Positions 1-6,423 of a stretch of DNA of 10,512 bases are shown piece by piece. Numbering within the stretch: position 1 is the stretch's first letter; every line of letters starts with the position of its first letter. The notes under the pieces are model-generated. The model saw nothing but the letters and a program-made list of their open reading frames with translations. It was not told the origin of the DNA and did no database searches. This DNA comes from Bacteroidota bacterium (GTDB lineage: Bacteria; Bacteroidota; Bacteroidia; Chitinophagales; Chitinophagaceae), in assembly GCA_026391115.1 (NCBI GenBank), contig JAPLER010000367.1, positions 1 to 10,512 on the forward strand, written 5' to 3'. A program made the translations under genes and the position numbers.

Positions 1-254
1 CCTATAGCAAATACATTAAAAACAATCCAAATAGAAAGTATTACTCCAAATAAAATAATGAACTTCCAACTACCGCCAAAACGGGCTACTTTATCAGATA
101 TTTTTTGTCCAGTAGTAATAATTTCTTTTGTTGGATTTAATAGATTTTTAACAATTAATTCTTCGGCTTTAATTGTTTCTTCAACTATTTGATGTAGTTT
201 TTCAAGATGCTTTTTTTCATCTGATATTAGCTGGTCAATTACTTCGTTTTTCAT
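1..254 (-). CDS. DUF1003 family membrane protein (C-terminus outside window)
   Basis: Reading the minus strand from the ATG at 254 gives 84 codons without a stop before the window edge, so this is the amino-terminal part of a longer gene. Residues 1-50 are hydrophilic and probably helical, rich in Lys and Glu. They are followed by DKVARFGGSWKFII (residues 54-67), which leads into a hydrophobic helix at about 63-84. The D-K-V-A-x-F-G-G-S-W-x-F-I-I pattern ahead of the first membrane helix is the hallmark I know from DUF1003 proteins, which usually have two adjacent transmembrane helices; the second would lie off the edge. The function of the family is unknown to me. The start lies 8 nt after the stop of the AI-2E permease gene, so the two are very likely co-transcribed. 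There is no Shine-Dalgarno sequence, which is normal for Bacteroidota. Confidence 0.8.
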   Translation of the reverse strand, partial: MKNEVIDQLISDEKKHLEKLHQIVEETIKAEELIVKNLLNPTKEIITTGQKISDKVARFGGSWKFIILFGVILSIWIVFNVFAI

Positions 255-262
255 ATCAATAT

Positions 263-1354
263 TTATTTAACTTTTTTCTTTTTTATAAAATCAAATTTTA
301 ATTTAGATACAGTAGGTACAATATTACCAAGCAAAAACCCCCAAGGTTGTAACACTACTATATGATCGAAAATAACTTTTAAAATAGCTGTTAAAGGTAT
401 GGATAGAAACATTCCAGGAATGCCCCACAAAGCACCACCAGATAATACCACAACAATAGAAATGAGTGCATTTATTTTTACTTTAGAAGCTACTACTCGT
501 GGTATGATGAAATGATTATCTATAAACTGAATAAGCAAATACATTATAAGAACAAGTAAGGCATAGCTTGAAGAATCTTTTGTAACGTAAGCAATAAGCA
601 TTGGTAAAGCAATAGCTATTACACCACCTATATATGGAATTACATTAAGCACAGCACCAGTAATACCAAGTAATATGGCATAGTCAATGCCTAGACACAA
701 TAAGCCTATAGAATTTAGTATAGCTACTATTGCAGCTTCTAGCAGTAACCCAATTAAATAACTTTGAATAATTCTTTTTGAGTTAGCAAGTATTTCAAAA
801 ACAGTTGTATGGTGTGTTGTGCTAAATAATCTCTTAATAAATTCTAGCAATAAATCTTTATAAAAAAGTATCATAAATAAATACACAGGTAGTAGCACCA
901 CAATAATGATTACACTATTGATGGTAGATAATGTTTGACTAATAGCACTACCAATATTGTTAACTGCTTCGTTTTCTGTATCGCTAATCCATATATTTAT
1001 TTTATCAATAGAGATATTGAGGTGTAGCGATAACCAACTGATGAAATGTTCGCTAGTTGCATTAAACTTCTCTTTTAATTTGGGGTAAGTATTGCTAAAC
1101 AAAGTAATTTGTGCAGATAGAAAATAAATAAGACAAGCCAATATAAAAATAGCAACAACTACTGCCATAGCAATAGCAAAAGTTTTATTAACTTTTTTTC
1201 TAATCAAAAAATTGACAAATGGGTTTAATAATATAGCAAGTATGGTTGCATAAACAAGTGGTAAAATAATATGTTGACCAATATAAAGGGTATAGATAAA
1301 TGCAAAAGCACCAATAGATATTAGTGCAAATTTTGCGTAGAAGGGAAGTTTCAA
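263..1354 (-). CDS. AI-2E family transporter (PerM/YdiK-type permease)
   Basis: This is a 363-residue integral membrane protein, a normal length for the AI-2E (UPF0118) family. Hydrophobic helices lie near residues 8-28, 28-48, 58-80 and 148-166, with a dense cluster from about 200 to 335. A soluble segment at about 85-145 separates the two halves, as in the family. Recognisable motifs are NVIPYIGG (237-244), the F-I-D-N-H-F-I-I-P segment (277-285) and GIPGMFLSIP (311-320). Family members have been proposed to export autoinducer-2 or exchange ions; the substrate here cannot be read from the sequence. The start is TTG: the upstream frame closes at a TAG 24 nt earlier with no ATG between, and the next internal Met is residue 63, inside the membrane domain. 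The KLPFYAK opening fits Bacteroidota homologues, which supports TTG. The tail is very basic (KKKKVK). It is first gene of an apparent operon with the DUF1003 gene. Confidence 0.9.
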   Translation of the reverse strand: MKLPFYAKFALISIGAFAFIYTLYIGQHIILPLVYATILAILLNPFVNFLIRKKVNKTFAIAMAVVVAIFILACLIYFLSAQITLFSNTYPKLKEKFNATSEHFISWLSLHLNISIDKINIWISDTENEAVNNIGSAISQTLSTINSVIIIVVLLPVYLFMILFYKDLLLEFIKRLFSTTHHTTVFEILANSKRIIQSYLIGLLLEAAIVAILNSIGLLCLGIDYAILLGITGAVLNVIPYIGGVIAIALPMLIAYVTKDSSSYALLVLIMYLLIQFIDNHFIIPRVVASKVKINALISIVVVLSGGALWGIPGMFLSIPLTAILKVIFDHIVVLQPWGFLLGNIVPTVSKLKFDFIKKKKVK

Positions 1355-1361
1355 ATTTTTA

Positions 1362-1382
1362 TTTGTAGTATTTTGCTACAAA
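1362..1382 (-). promoter_or_regulatory. Hairpin directly upstream of the TTG start
   Basis: A perfect 7-bp inverted repeat, TTTGTAG and CTACAAA with a 7-nt loop, lies 7 nt upstream of the TTG start of the AI-2E permease gene. In the minus-strand transcript it would form a stem-loop ending where the ribosome binds. It could be an operator, a translational control element or chance in AT-rich DNA; it is not followed by a T-run, so it is not a terminator. Confidence 0.4.
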
Positions 1383-1600
1383 ATTGACATTATAGCATAA
1401 CGAATACTTACACAATTTATAATTTGAGTTATACAATTTATACTTTGCTTTTTAGAATTGATTTAATAGCTTACCCCTTAAAAAGGCGAATATTGGTTGT
1501 GCAGATGCAAAATAGTTTATAAAGGAATATATTGTTGAAATTACCATACAATCAGGAAGAAGTAGTGAATGAAAAGTTGGTGCCGGAGTAAATTATTTAC

Positions 1601-1617
1601 ATTCTTGTTGTAAGAAT
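1601..1617. repeat. Small inverted repeat in the intergenic region
   Basis: ATTCTT and AAGAAT form a perfect 6-bp inverted repeat around a 5-nt centre (GTTGT). It lies about 140 bp upstream of the secDF start. It could be a regulator site, but the arms are short and AT-rich, so chance is a real possibility. Confidence 0.25.
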
Positions 1618-1703
1618 ATTTCTAAAAAGCAACAACAACATCTGTAAAGTGCAACTTTTTTACTGGGTTTATGTATTAAAAATCTATCTTAAAACTCAAG
1701 TTT

Positions 1704-1730
1704 TTTGTATAATGTCAACCCCTATCTTTG
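1704..1730 (+). promoter_or_regulatory. Putative Bacteroidota-type promoter of secDF
   Basis: TATCTTTG at 1723-1730, followed by C, matches the TAnnTTTG -7 box of the Bacteroidota primary sigma factor. A TTTG at 1704-1707 could be the -33 element, but the 15-nt spacing is shorter than the usual 17-23 nt. Transcription would begin about 20 nt before the ATG at 1758, giving a short leader. The box is convincing; the -33 assignment is not. Confidence 0.55.
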
Positions 1731-1757
1731 CCACCCTAAAATTAAAATACTATAGTT

Positions 1758-4700
1758 ATGCAACTGAAAGGCTTAGTGAGAGTTTTCGCCATTTTACTGA
1801 TTGTAATCTGCTTGTACCAGTTATCTTTTACATTGTTTGTTCGTAATCACGAAAAAGCGATGGACTCTAAAGCTGAGGCTTGGGTTAAAAGAAATTATCC
1901 ATCTGCTTCAAAAATTGAACAAGATGCTGCAAAAGAAAAACAATTAATACACATTTTAGATAGTACTAAAAACGCTAAAATTGGTCCATTTGGATTTACA
2001 ACTTATAAAGATGCAAAAGACAAAGAATTAGCTTTGGGCTTGGATTTGCAAGGTGGTATGAGTGTTACTATGGAAGTTGGTTTAGATGAGTTAATTAAAT
2101 CACTGGCAGATTATACCAAAGATGATAATTTCAAGAAAGCATTAGAAAGTGCAGTTGCTAAAAAAGCTAATAACGATTTAGACTTAGTAAGCTTATTTGT
2201 TGCTGAATACAGAGCGTTAAATGCTGGTGGAAATTTATCTAGCTTCTTTATTAATAAGAGTGCTGGTAAAATTAAAATTACTTCTAGCGAAGCTGAGGTA
2301 ACTAGTTATTTAAAAACCAAATCTGATGATGCTTTTAAAAATACTGTTAGAATTATCACTAATCGTATAGATAAATTTGGTGTATCTTCTCCTAACGTAA
2401 ATCCAAATCCTAAAAAAGGAATTGTTAATATTGAACTAGCTGGCGTTAAAGATCCAGAAAGAGTAAGAAGGTTTTTACAAGCTACAGCTAATCTTCAATT
2501 TTTTGAATGTTATAGAGTAACTGATGTAATAGACCCAATTAAAGGAGCAGATAAAGCTTTAGAAACTTATTTACTAGGTAGTAATGCAATGGATACTACT
2601 ATTAAAGATAGTGCAGCAAAAGCTGCTGCTGCTAAAAAAATTGATAGCACTAAGTTAAATCCATTAGTAAAAATTGCAAATGGATTTGCTCAAGCACAGC
2701 AAGATCCAAAAGATAAATCAATGCATTACCCATCATATTTAGCTTATGTATTATTAAAAGATACAGCTAAAATGAATGAGTATTTAAAAATGGAAATAGT
2801 ATCTTCTAAATTTCCTCCAAATACAAAATTTGTTTATGGTAAATTAGATAAAGTTGTTGATGGTAAAGAACCTCAAGCAATAGCTTTGTATGCCATAAAA
2901 ACTTTGGATAATGATTTAGCAGAATTAGAAGGAGATCATATTACTGATGCAAGAGCAGACTATGAACAAAGTGGTCAAATTGGTGTATCTATGAGAATGG
3001 ATAAAACAGGTGCTAATATTTGGGGCAAAATGACAACTAAAAATGTAGGTAAACCAATTGCAATTGTGTTAGATAATACGGTTTACTCTGCACCTAATAT
3101 TTTAAATCCAATTACAGAAGGTAATTCTTCTATTTCTGGTGGATTTGACCAACAAGAAGCAACTGACCTTGCACAAATATTAGAAAGTGGTAAATTACCA
3201 GCAAAAGCTAAAATTGTTCAAGAACAATTAGTTGGACCAACATTAGGTGCTGCTGCTGTAAGTGGTGGTGTAATGAGTTTTGCAATTGCTTTTGGTGTTA
3301 TTTTCTTATTAATGTTGGTTTACTATAACACTGCTGGTTGGATTGCTAACATTGCTTTAATCTTAAACTTATTATTTACAATAGGTGTACTAGCTGCATT
3401 AGGCTTTACATTAACTGCTGCAGGTATTGCAGGTTTAGTATTAACCATTGGTATGGCGGTAGATACGAACGTAATTATTTTTGAACGTATTAAAGAAGAA
3501 ATTAATAGAGGCAAGAGCAATGCTATTGCTGTGCAAGATGGATATAAACGTTCATTGGCACCTGTACTAGATGCTCACGTTACCAGTTTCTTAACTGCTG
3601 CTATATTGTTCATTTTTGGTTTAGGACCAGTTTTGGGTTTTGCAACTACACAAATGTTGGGTATTGCATTAAGTTTATTCTGTGGTATATTAGTATCTCG
3701 TTTAATTACTGACTCTTATGTTGATGATAAAAAAGGGAGAAAATTTGAATACTTTACTGCATTATCTAAAAAAGTATTTAAACATGCTTCTTATAAATTT
3801 ATTGAGTACAGAAAAGTAGCTTATGGTATTTCTGTAGTAGTACTTGTGTTAGGTGTTGGTTCTTTCTTCAATGGATTTGACCAAGGTGTTGAATTTGCTG
3901 GTGGTAGAAGCTATGTGGTTAAATTTGAAAAGAAAATTACACCAGATGATGTAAGAGATGATTTAAAAGCTGTATTTGGTGGTGTGGCTCCAATTGTAAA
4001 AACTATTGGAACTGATGGAGACAAGTTAGATATTACAACTGCTTATAAAATTAACGAAGTTGGTGATTTAACTAAAGTAGGGTTAGATGTTCAAAATTCA
4101 TTATTCTCTGGATTGAAAAAACATTTGCCCACTACTTTAACTTTCCAAGAGTTTTCTACTACTACAAAATATGTACAAAGCTCTCAAATGGTATCACCAA
4201 GTATTTCCAGCGATTTAAAAGCTGGTGCATTTAAAGCTGGTATTATTGCTATCATTATAATTTGTTTCTACATCTTTATTCGTTTTAGAGATTGGAGATT
4301 TAGCGTAGGTACAATTGTAGCATTGTTGCATGATGTATTTGTAACTTTAGCTGTGTTCTCTTTCTGCAGAAAATTTGTTCCATTCCCATTAGAAATTGAC
4401 CAGCATTTTATTGCTGCTGTACTTACAGTAATTGGTTTCTCTATGAATGATACGGTAATTGTATATGATAGAATTCGTGAAGATTCTAGATTGTATCCAA
4501 ACTTGAGCAAAGAACAAGTTATTAATACTGCAATTAATCAAACATTAAGTCGTACAATTATGACTTCATTAACCGTATTCTTAACTATCTTAATATTATT
4601 TATATTTGGTGGAGAAGTAACAAAAGGATTTGCATTTGCAATGTTAATTGGGGTAATTACAGGTACTTATTCTTCTATATTTGTAGCTGCACCTATATTG

Positions 4701-4763
4701 GTTGATTTTGCAAAAAACAGACCTTTAGGAAAAGAAAGTATTGTTGAAGTTGAAAAGAAATAA
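1758..4763 (+). CDS. secDF: Protein translocase subunit SecDF (SecD-SecF fusion)
   Basis: This 1001-residue inner-membrane protein joins SecD and SecF in one chain, the usual state in Bacteroidota. It uses the proton-motive force to help pull preproteins through SecYEG on the periplasmic side. Helix 1 is at about residues 7-27. LGLDLQGG (93-100) is the SecD D1 motif. The periplasmic P1 domain fills roughly 100-495 and carries Lys/Asp/Ala-rich stretches (about 255-345) that lengthen it relative to E. coli SecD. A helix cluster follows at about 500-660, containing MAVDTNVIIFER (566-577); Asp569 sits where the SecD proton-relay Asp lies. The SecF half begins near 685 with its own first helix, then EFAGG (712-716), a second periplasmic domain, and helices from about 820 with FSMNDTVIVYDR (894-905); Asp898 is the SecF equivalent. 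The ATG is supported by the MQLKGLVR opening and the promoter just upstream. The gene appears monocistronic, closed by a terminator 20 nt after its stop. Confidence 0.97.
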   Translation: MQLKGLVRVFAILLIVICLYQLSFTLFVRNHEKAMDSKAEAWVKRNYPSASKIEQDAAKEKQLIHILDSTKNAKIGPFGFTTYKDAKDKELALGLDLQGGMSVTMEVGLDELIKSLADYTKDDNFKKALESAVAKKANNDLDLVSLFVAEYRALNAGGNLSSFFINKSAGKIKITSSEAEVTSYLKTKSDDAFKNTVRIITNRIDKFGVSSPNVNPNPKKGIVNIELAGVKDPERVRRFLQATANLQFFECYRVTDVIDPIKGADKALETYLLGSNAMDTTIKDSAAKAAAAKKIDSTKLNPLVKIANGFAQAQQDPKDKSMHYPSYLAYVLLKDTAKMNEYLKMEIVSSKFPPNTKFVYGKLDKVVDGKEPQAIALYAIKTLDNDLAELEGDHITDARADYEQSGQIGVSMRMDKTGANIWGKMTTKNVGKPIAIVLDNTVYSAPNILNPITEGNSSISGGFDQQEATDLAQILESGKLPAKAKIVQEQLVGPTLGAAAVSGGVMSFAIAFGVIFLLMLVYYNTAGWIANIALILNLLFTIGVLAALGFTLTAAGIAGLVLTIGMAVDTNVIIFERIKEEINRGKSNAIAVQDGYKRSLAPVLDAHVTSFLTAAILFIFGLGPVLGFATTQMLGIALSLFCGILVSRLITDSYVDDKKGRKFEYFTALSKKVFKHASYKFIEYRKVAYGISVVVLVLGVGSFFNGFDQGVEFAGGRSYVVKFEKKITPDDVRDDLKAVFGGVAPIVKTIGTDGDKLDITTAYKINEVGDLTKVGLDVQNSLFSGLKKHLPTTLTFQEFSTTTKYVQSSQMVSPSISSDLKAGAFKAGIIAIIIICFYIFIRFRDWRFSVGTIVALLHDVFVTLAVFSFCRKFVPFPLEIDQHFIAAVLTVIGFSMNDTVIVYDRIREDSRLYPNLSKEQVINTAINQTLSRTIMTSLTVFLTILILFIFGGEVTKGFAFAMLIGVITGTYSSIFVAAPILVDFAKNRPLGKESIVEVEKK

Positions 4764-4782
4764 ACACATAACTTACAATAAT

Positions 4783-4815
4783 AAAAAAGCCTCAAGTAAA
4801 ACTTGAGGCTTTTTT
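4783..4815. terminator. Bidirectional intrinsic terminator between secDF and the ABC ATPase gene
   Basis: A perfect 14-bp stem (4783-4796 with 4802-4815) closes around a 5-nt loop. Its core is GCCTCAAG/CTTGAGGC, flanked by six A on the left and six T on the right. Read on the plus strand it ends in a T-run and terminates secDF; read on the minus strand it also ends in a T-run, and so can terminate the convergent gatC-ABC transcript, whose last stop is 47 nt away. Confidence 0.93.
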
Positions 4816-4862
4816 ATGTATAATCTTTTATGATGATATTTTTGAAGATGATAATTGAGGGA

Positions 4863-5546
4863 CTAATTTCTAGTATCACTTTCAATAATACCATCTTTTA
4901 ACCTTACCAATCTTTTGGCATATTTGGCAATATCTTCTTCATGAGTAACCAATACAACAGTATTTCCATCTGCTTGTATTTTATCAAAAATCTTCATAAC
5001 CTCAACCGATGTTTTGCTATCTAAATTTCCTGTTGGTTCATCTGCTAAAAGAATAGATGGATTATTAACCAATGCTCGTGCAATAGCAACACGTTGTATT
5101 TGTCCACCACTTAACTCGTTACTTTTGTGATGACCTCTATCTGCTAAATCAACTTTTGCAAGACTTTCTTTTGCACGTTCTGTTCTTTCTTTTTTGCCAA
5201 TGCCTGCATAAATTAATGGTAAAGCCACATTATCAATAGCACTTAAACGTGGCAATAAGTTAAACTGTTGAAACACAAACCCAATTTCTTTATTTCTTAC
5301 TTCAGCCAAATCATTGTCTGGCATTTTACTTACGTCTTTGCCATTTAAAATATACTTGCCACTTGTAGGGCTATCAAGGCAACCTAATATATTCATTAAA
5401 GTACTTTTACCACTACCACTTGGACCCATTAATGCAACATAATCATTTTGCATAATGTCTAGGTTTAATCCTTTTAAAACCTGCACACTTTGCTTACCCA
5501 TAAAATAGGTTTTATAAAGATTTTGTATTGAGATGATAGTGTTCAT
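4863..5546 (-). CDS. ABC transporter ATP-binding protein, LolD/MacB class
   Basis: This is a complete 227-residue nucleotide-binding subunit. It has Walker A GPSGSGKST (41-49), the Q-loop Gln in VFQQFNLLP (91-99), the signature LSGGQ (145-149), Walker B ILLADEP (165-171) and the switch His in VTHEED (200-205). The length, the ALMGPSGSGKSTLMNILGCL region and the DEPTGNLDS segment are typical of the LolD/MacB/FtsE class, whose partners are FtsX/MacB-like permeases. These systems extract lipoproteins, export peptides or drugs, or control cell-wall hydrolases. No permease is encoded next to it here, so the substrate cannot be assigned. It starts 1 nt after the stop of gatC, which implies translational coupling, and its transcript can end at the hairpin at 4783-4815. 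FtsE is a less likely alternative because no ftsX neighbours it. Confidence 0.93.
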   Translation of the reverse strand: MNTIISIQNLYKTYFMGKQSVQVLKGLNLDIMQNDYVALMGPSGSGKSTLMNILGCLDSPTSGKYILNGKDVSKMPDNDLAEVRNKEIGFVFQQFNLLPRLSAIDNVALPLIYAGIGKKERTERAKESLAKVDLADRGHHKSNELSGGQIQRVAIARALVNNPSILLADEPTGNLDSKTSVEVMKIFDKIQADGNTVVLVTHEEDIAKYAKRLVRLKDGIIESDTRN

Positions 5547-5547
5547 T

Positions 5548-5838
5548 TTACTTCTTTATTACCTTAGGTACTTTAAAAAACTGTTCATCTTTACTAGGTG
5601 CATTCAACAACGCTTCTTCTCTTGTAATGCTTCCTTTTAATTCATCTTCACGTAAAACATTTACTGCATCGCTAATATGTTGCAAAGGCTCAACACCAGT
5701 TGTATCAACCTTTTCAAGTTGATTGATAAACCCAATCATTTTTTCTAAATCCGATTGTAATGCAACTTTTTCTTCGTCATTAAACTGAAGTTGAGAAAGG
5801 TTAGCTAGTTTATCTATGGTTTGAATGGTTATTTCCAT
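5548..5838 (-). CDS. gatC: Asp-tRNA(Asn)/Glu-tRNA(Gln) amidotransferase subunit C
   Basis: This 96-residue protein is the expected length for GatC, the small subunit that wraps around GatA and stabilises the GatA-GatB interface. The GatCAB complex amidates misacylated Glu-tRNA(Gln) and/or Asp-tRNA(Asn) in the cytoplasm. Family features in order are the helical N-terminus with KLANLSQLQF (10-19), the central LEKMIGFINQLEKVDT segment, V-E-P-L-Q-H (49-54), L-R-E-D (62-65), the REEALLNAP stretch and the C-terminal F-F-K-V-P-K-V. GatA and gatB are not adjacent, which is common in Bacteroidota. The 104-bp gap upstream suggests its own promoter, though I see no exact consensus box. It is followed after 1 nt by the ABC ATPase gene. 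Confidence 0.95.
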   Translation of the reverse strand: MEITIQTIDKLANLSQLQFNDEEKVALQSDLEKMIGFINQLEKVDTTGVEPLQHISDAVNVLREDELKGSITREEALLNAPSKDEQFFKVPKVIKK

Positions 5839-5942
5839 TTGGTAAAAATAGGTTTAACTAATGAAGATTATTTGTAATTTGATTAATGGTTCAAAATAAG
5901 GATAAGAAAATACATTCTTTTTTGAAGTGTTTAGCTAACTAC

Positions 5943-6350
5943 TTAAAATGCTCTATTTTCTTTAACCCAATCTTTTATATAAGTTGCAATATCGTTGGTA
6001 GATGTTCCTGGTGCAAAAAGTTTTCCTACACCTAGTTCGTTTAAAATTTTCATATCATCTTCTGGTATGATGCCACCACCAGTTAGCAGTACATCATCCA
6101 TTTCTTTTTCCTTCATTAACTTAATGATTTTTGGGAAAACAGTATTATGTGCTCCACTTAAAATACTTACACCTATGGCATCTACATCTTCTTGTAATGC
6201 AGCATTTACAACCATTTCAGGAGTTTGGCGTAAGCCAGTATAAATAACTTCCATACCAGCATCTCGCAATGCAGTTGCAATAACTTTTGCACCTCTATCG
6301 TGGCCATCAAGTCCTACTTTGGCAACTAATACTCTTATGGGTCTGTTCAT
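5943..6350 (-). CDS. Stand-alone cobalamin-binding subunit of an acyl-CoA mutase
   Basis: This 135-residue protein consists of a single B12-binding Rossmann-like domain. Residues 15-20 (DGHDRG) form the D-x-H-x-x-G motif, in which His17 would be the lower axial cobalt ligand. S62-I-L-S-G follows, and the GGGIIP segment (about 91-96) matches the third conserved site for the nucleotide tail. It corresponds to the C-terminal domain of methylmalonyl-CoA mutase, but as a separate chain. That length agrees with the small subunits of split mutases, such as IcmB of isobutyryl-CoA mutase and HcmB of 2-hydroxyisobutyryl-CoA mutase (about 136 residues). The large catalytic subunit is not in this window, so which substrate is rearranged is unknown. 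The ATG at 6350 is right: MNRPIRVLVAKVGLDGHDRG is the standard opening. A heptad repeat array takes up the position of the ribosome binding site. Confidence 0.9.
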   Translation of the reverse strand: MNRPIRVLVAKVGLDGHDRGAKVIATALRDAGMEVIYTGLRQTPEMVVNAALQEDVDAIGVSILSGAHNTVFPKIIKLMKEKEMDDVLLTGGGIIPEDDMKILNELGVGKLFAPGTSTNDIATYIKDWVKENRAF

Positions 6351-6353
6351 AAA

Positions 6354-6390
6354 TTAGGAATTAGGAATTAGGAATTAGGAATTAGGAATT
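6354..6390. repeat. Tandem heptanucleotide array, (TTAGGAA)5
   Basis: Five perfect copies of TTAGGAA (TTCCTAA on the minus strand) run from 6354 to 6388, with a partial sixth. The array ends 3 nt before the ATG of the cobalamin-binding gene and so lies in its 5' leader. The 7-nt phase can be followed through five further degenerate units to 6423 (for example TTCATAA at 6396-6402 and TTCATCA at 6417-6423). The whole 70 bp between the repeat edge and the stop of the M42 gene is therefore ten heptads long. The perfect part is certain; the degenerate half could be chance in AT-rich DNA. Confidence 0.95.
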
Positions 6391-6423
6391 GAACATTCAT
6401 AATCTTTAACTAATAATTCATCA

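Larger units (their letters stand above)
1355..1757. other. 403-bp divergent intergenic region
   Basis: This is the spacer between the minus-strand AI-2E gene and plus-strand secDF. It is AT-rich, and I find no convincing gene in it: the longest minus-strand reading frame starting with ATG (1547 down to 1452) is about 30 codons and resembles nothing I know. It must hold the promoters of both flanking genes. Visible elements are a hairpin next to the permease start (1362-1382), a small inverted repeat (1601-1617), a Bacteroidota-type promoter box before secDF (1723-1730), and the 11-mer TATAATGTCAA once on each strand (minus strand 1394-1384, plus strand 1708-1718). About 200 bp in the middle (1400-1600) show nothing I can name. 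Confidence 0.6.

Noticed and set aside
1452..1547. Minus-strand reading frame of about 30 codons in the intergenic region
   Set aside because: It is short, in AT-rich DNA, with no recognisable similarity and no supporting start context.
1355..1757. Riboswitch or structured RNA upstream of secDF
   Set aside because: The promoter box lies only about 28 bp before the ATG, leaving no room for a leader RNA, and no known riboswitch core is visible.
1649..1846. Plus-strand 65-codon reading frame overlapping the secDF start
   Set aside because: It overlaps the start of secDF in another frame and contains the secDF promoter box; secDF is certain.
3323..3520. Minus-strand reading frame inside secDF
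   Set aside because: It is antisense to the conserved SecD membrane cluster and is explained by that coding sequence. The same applies to 4268-4510.
5995..6243. Plus-strand reading frame opposite the cobalamin-binding gene
   Set aside because: It is antisense to a clear conserved domain and its translation is low-complexity (Ser/Pro/Ile-rich).
6354..6390. CRISPR array
   Set aside because: The 7-nt units are directly adjacent, with no spacers, and no cas gene is present.
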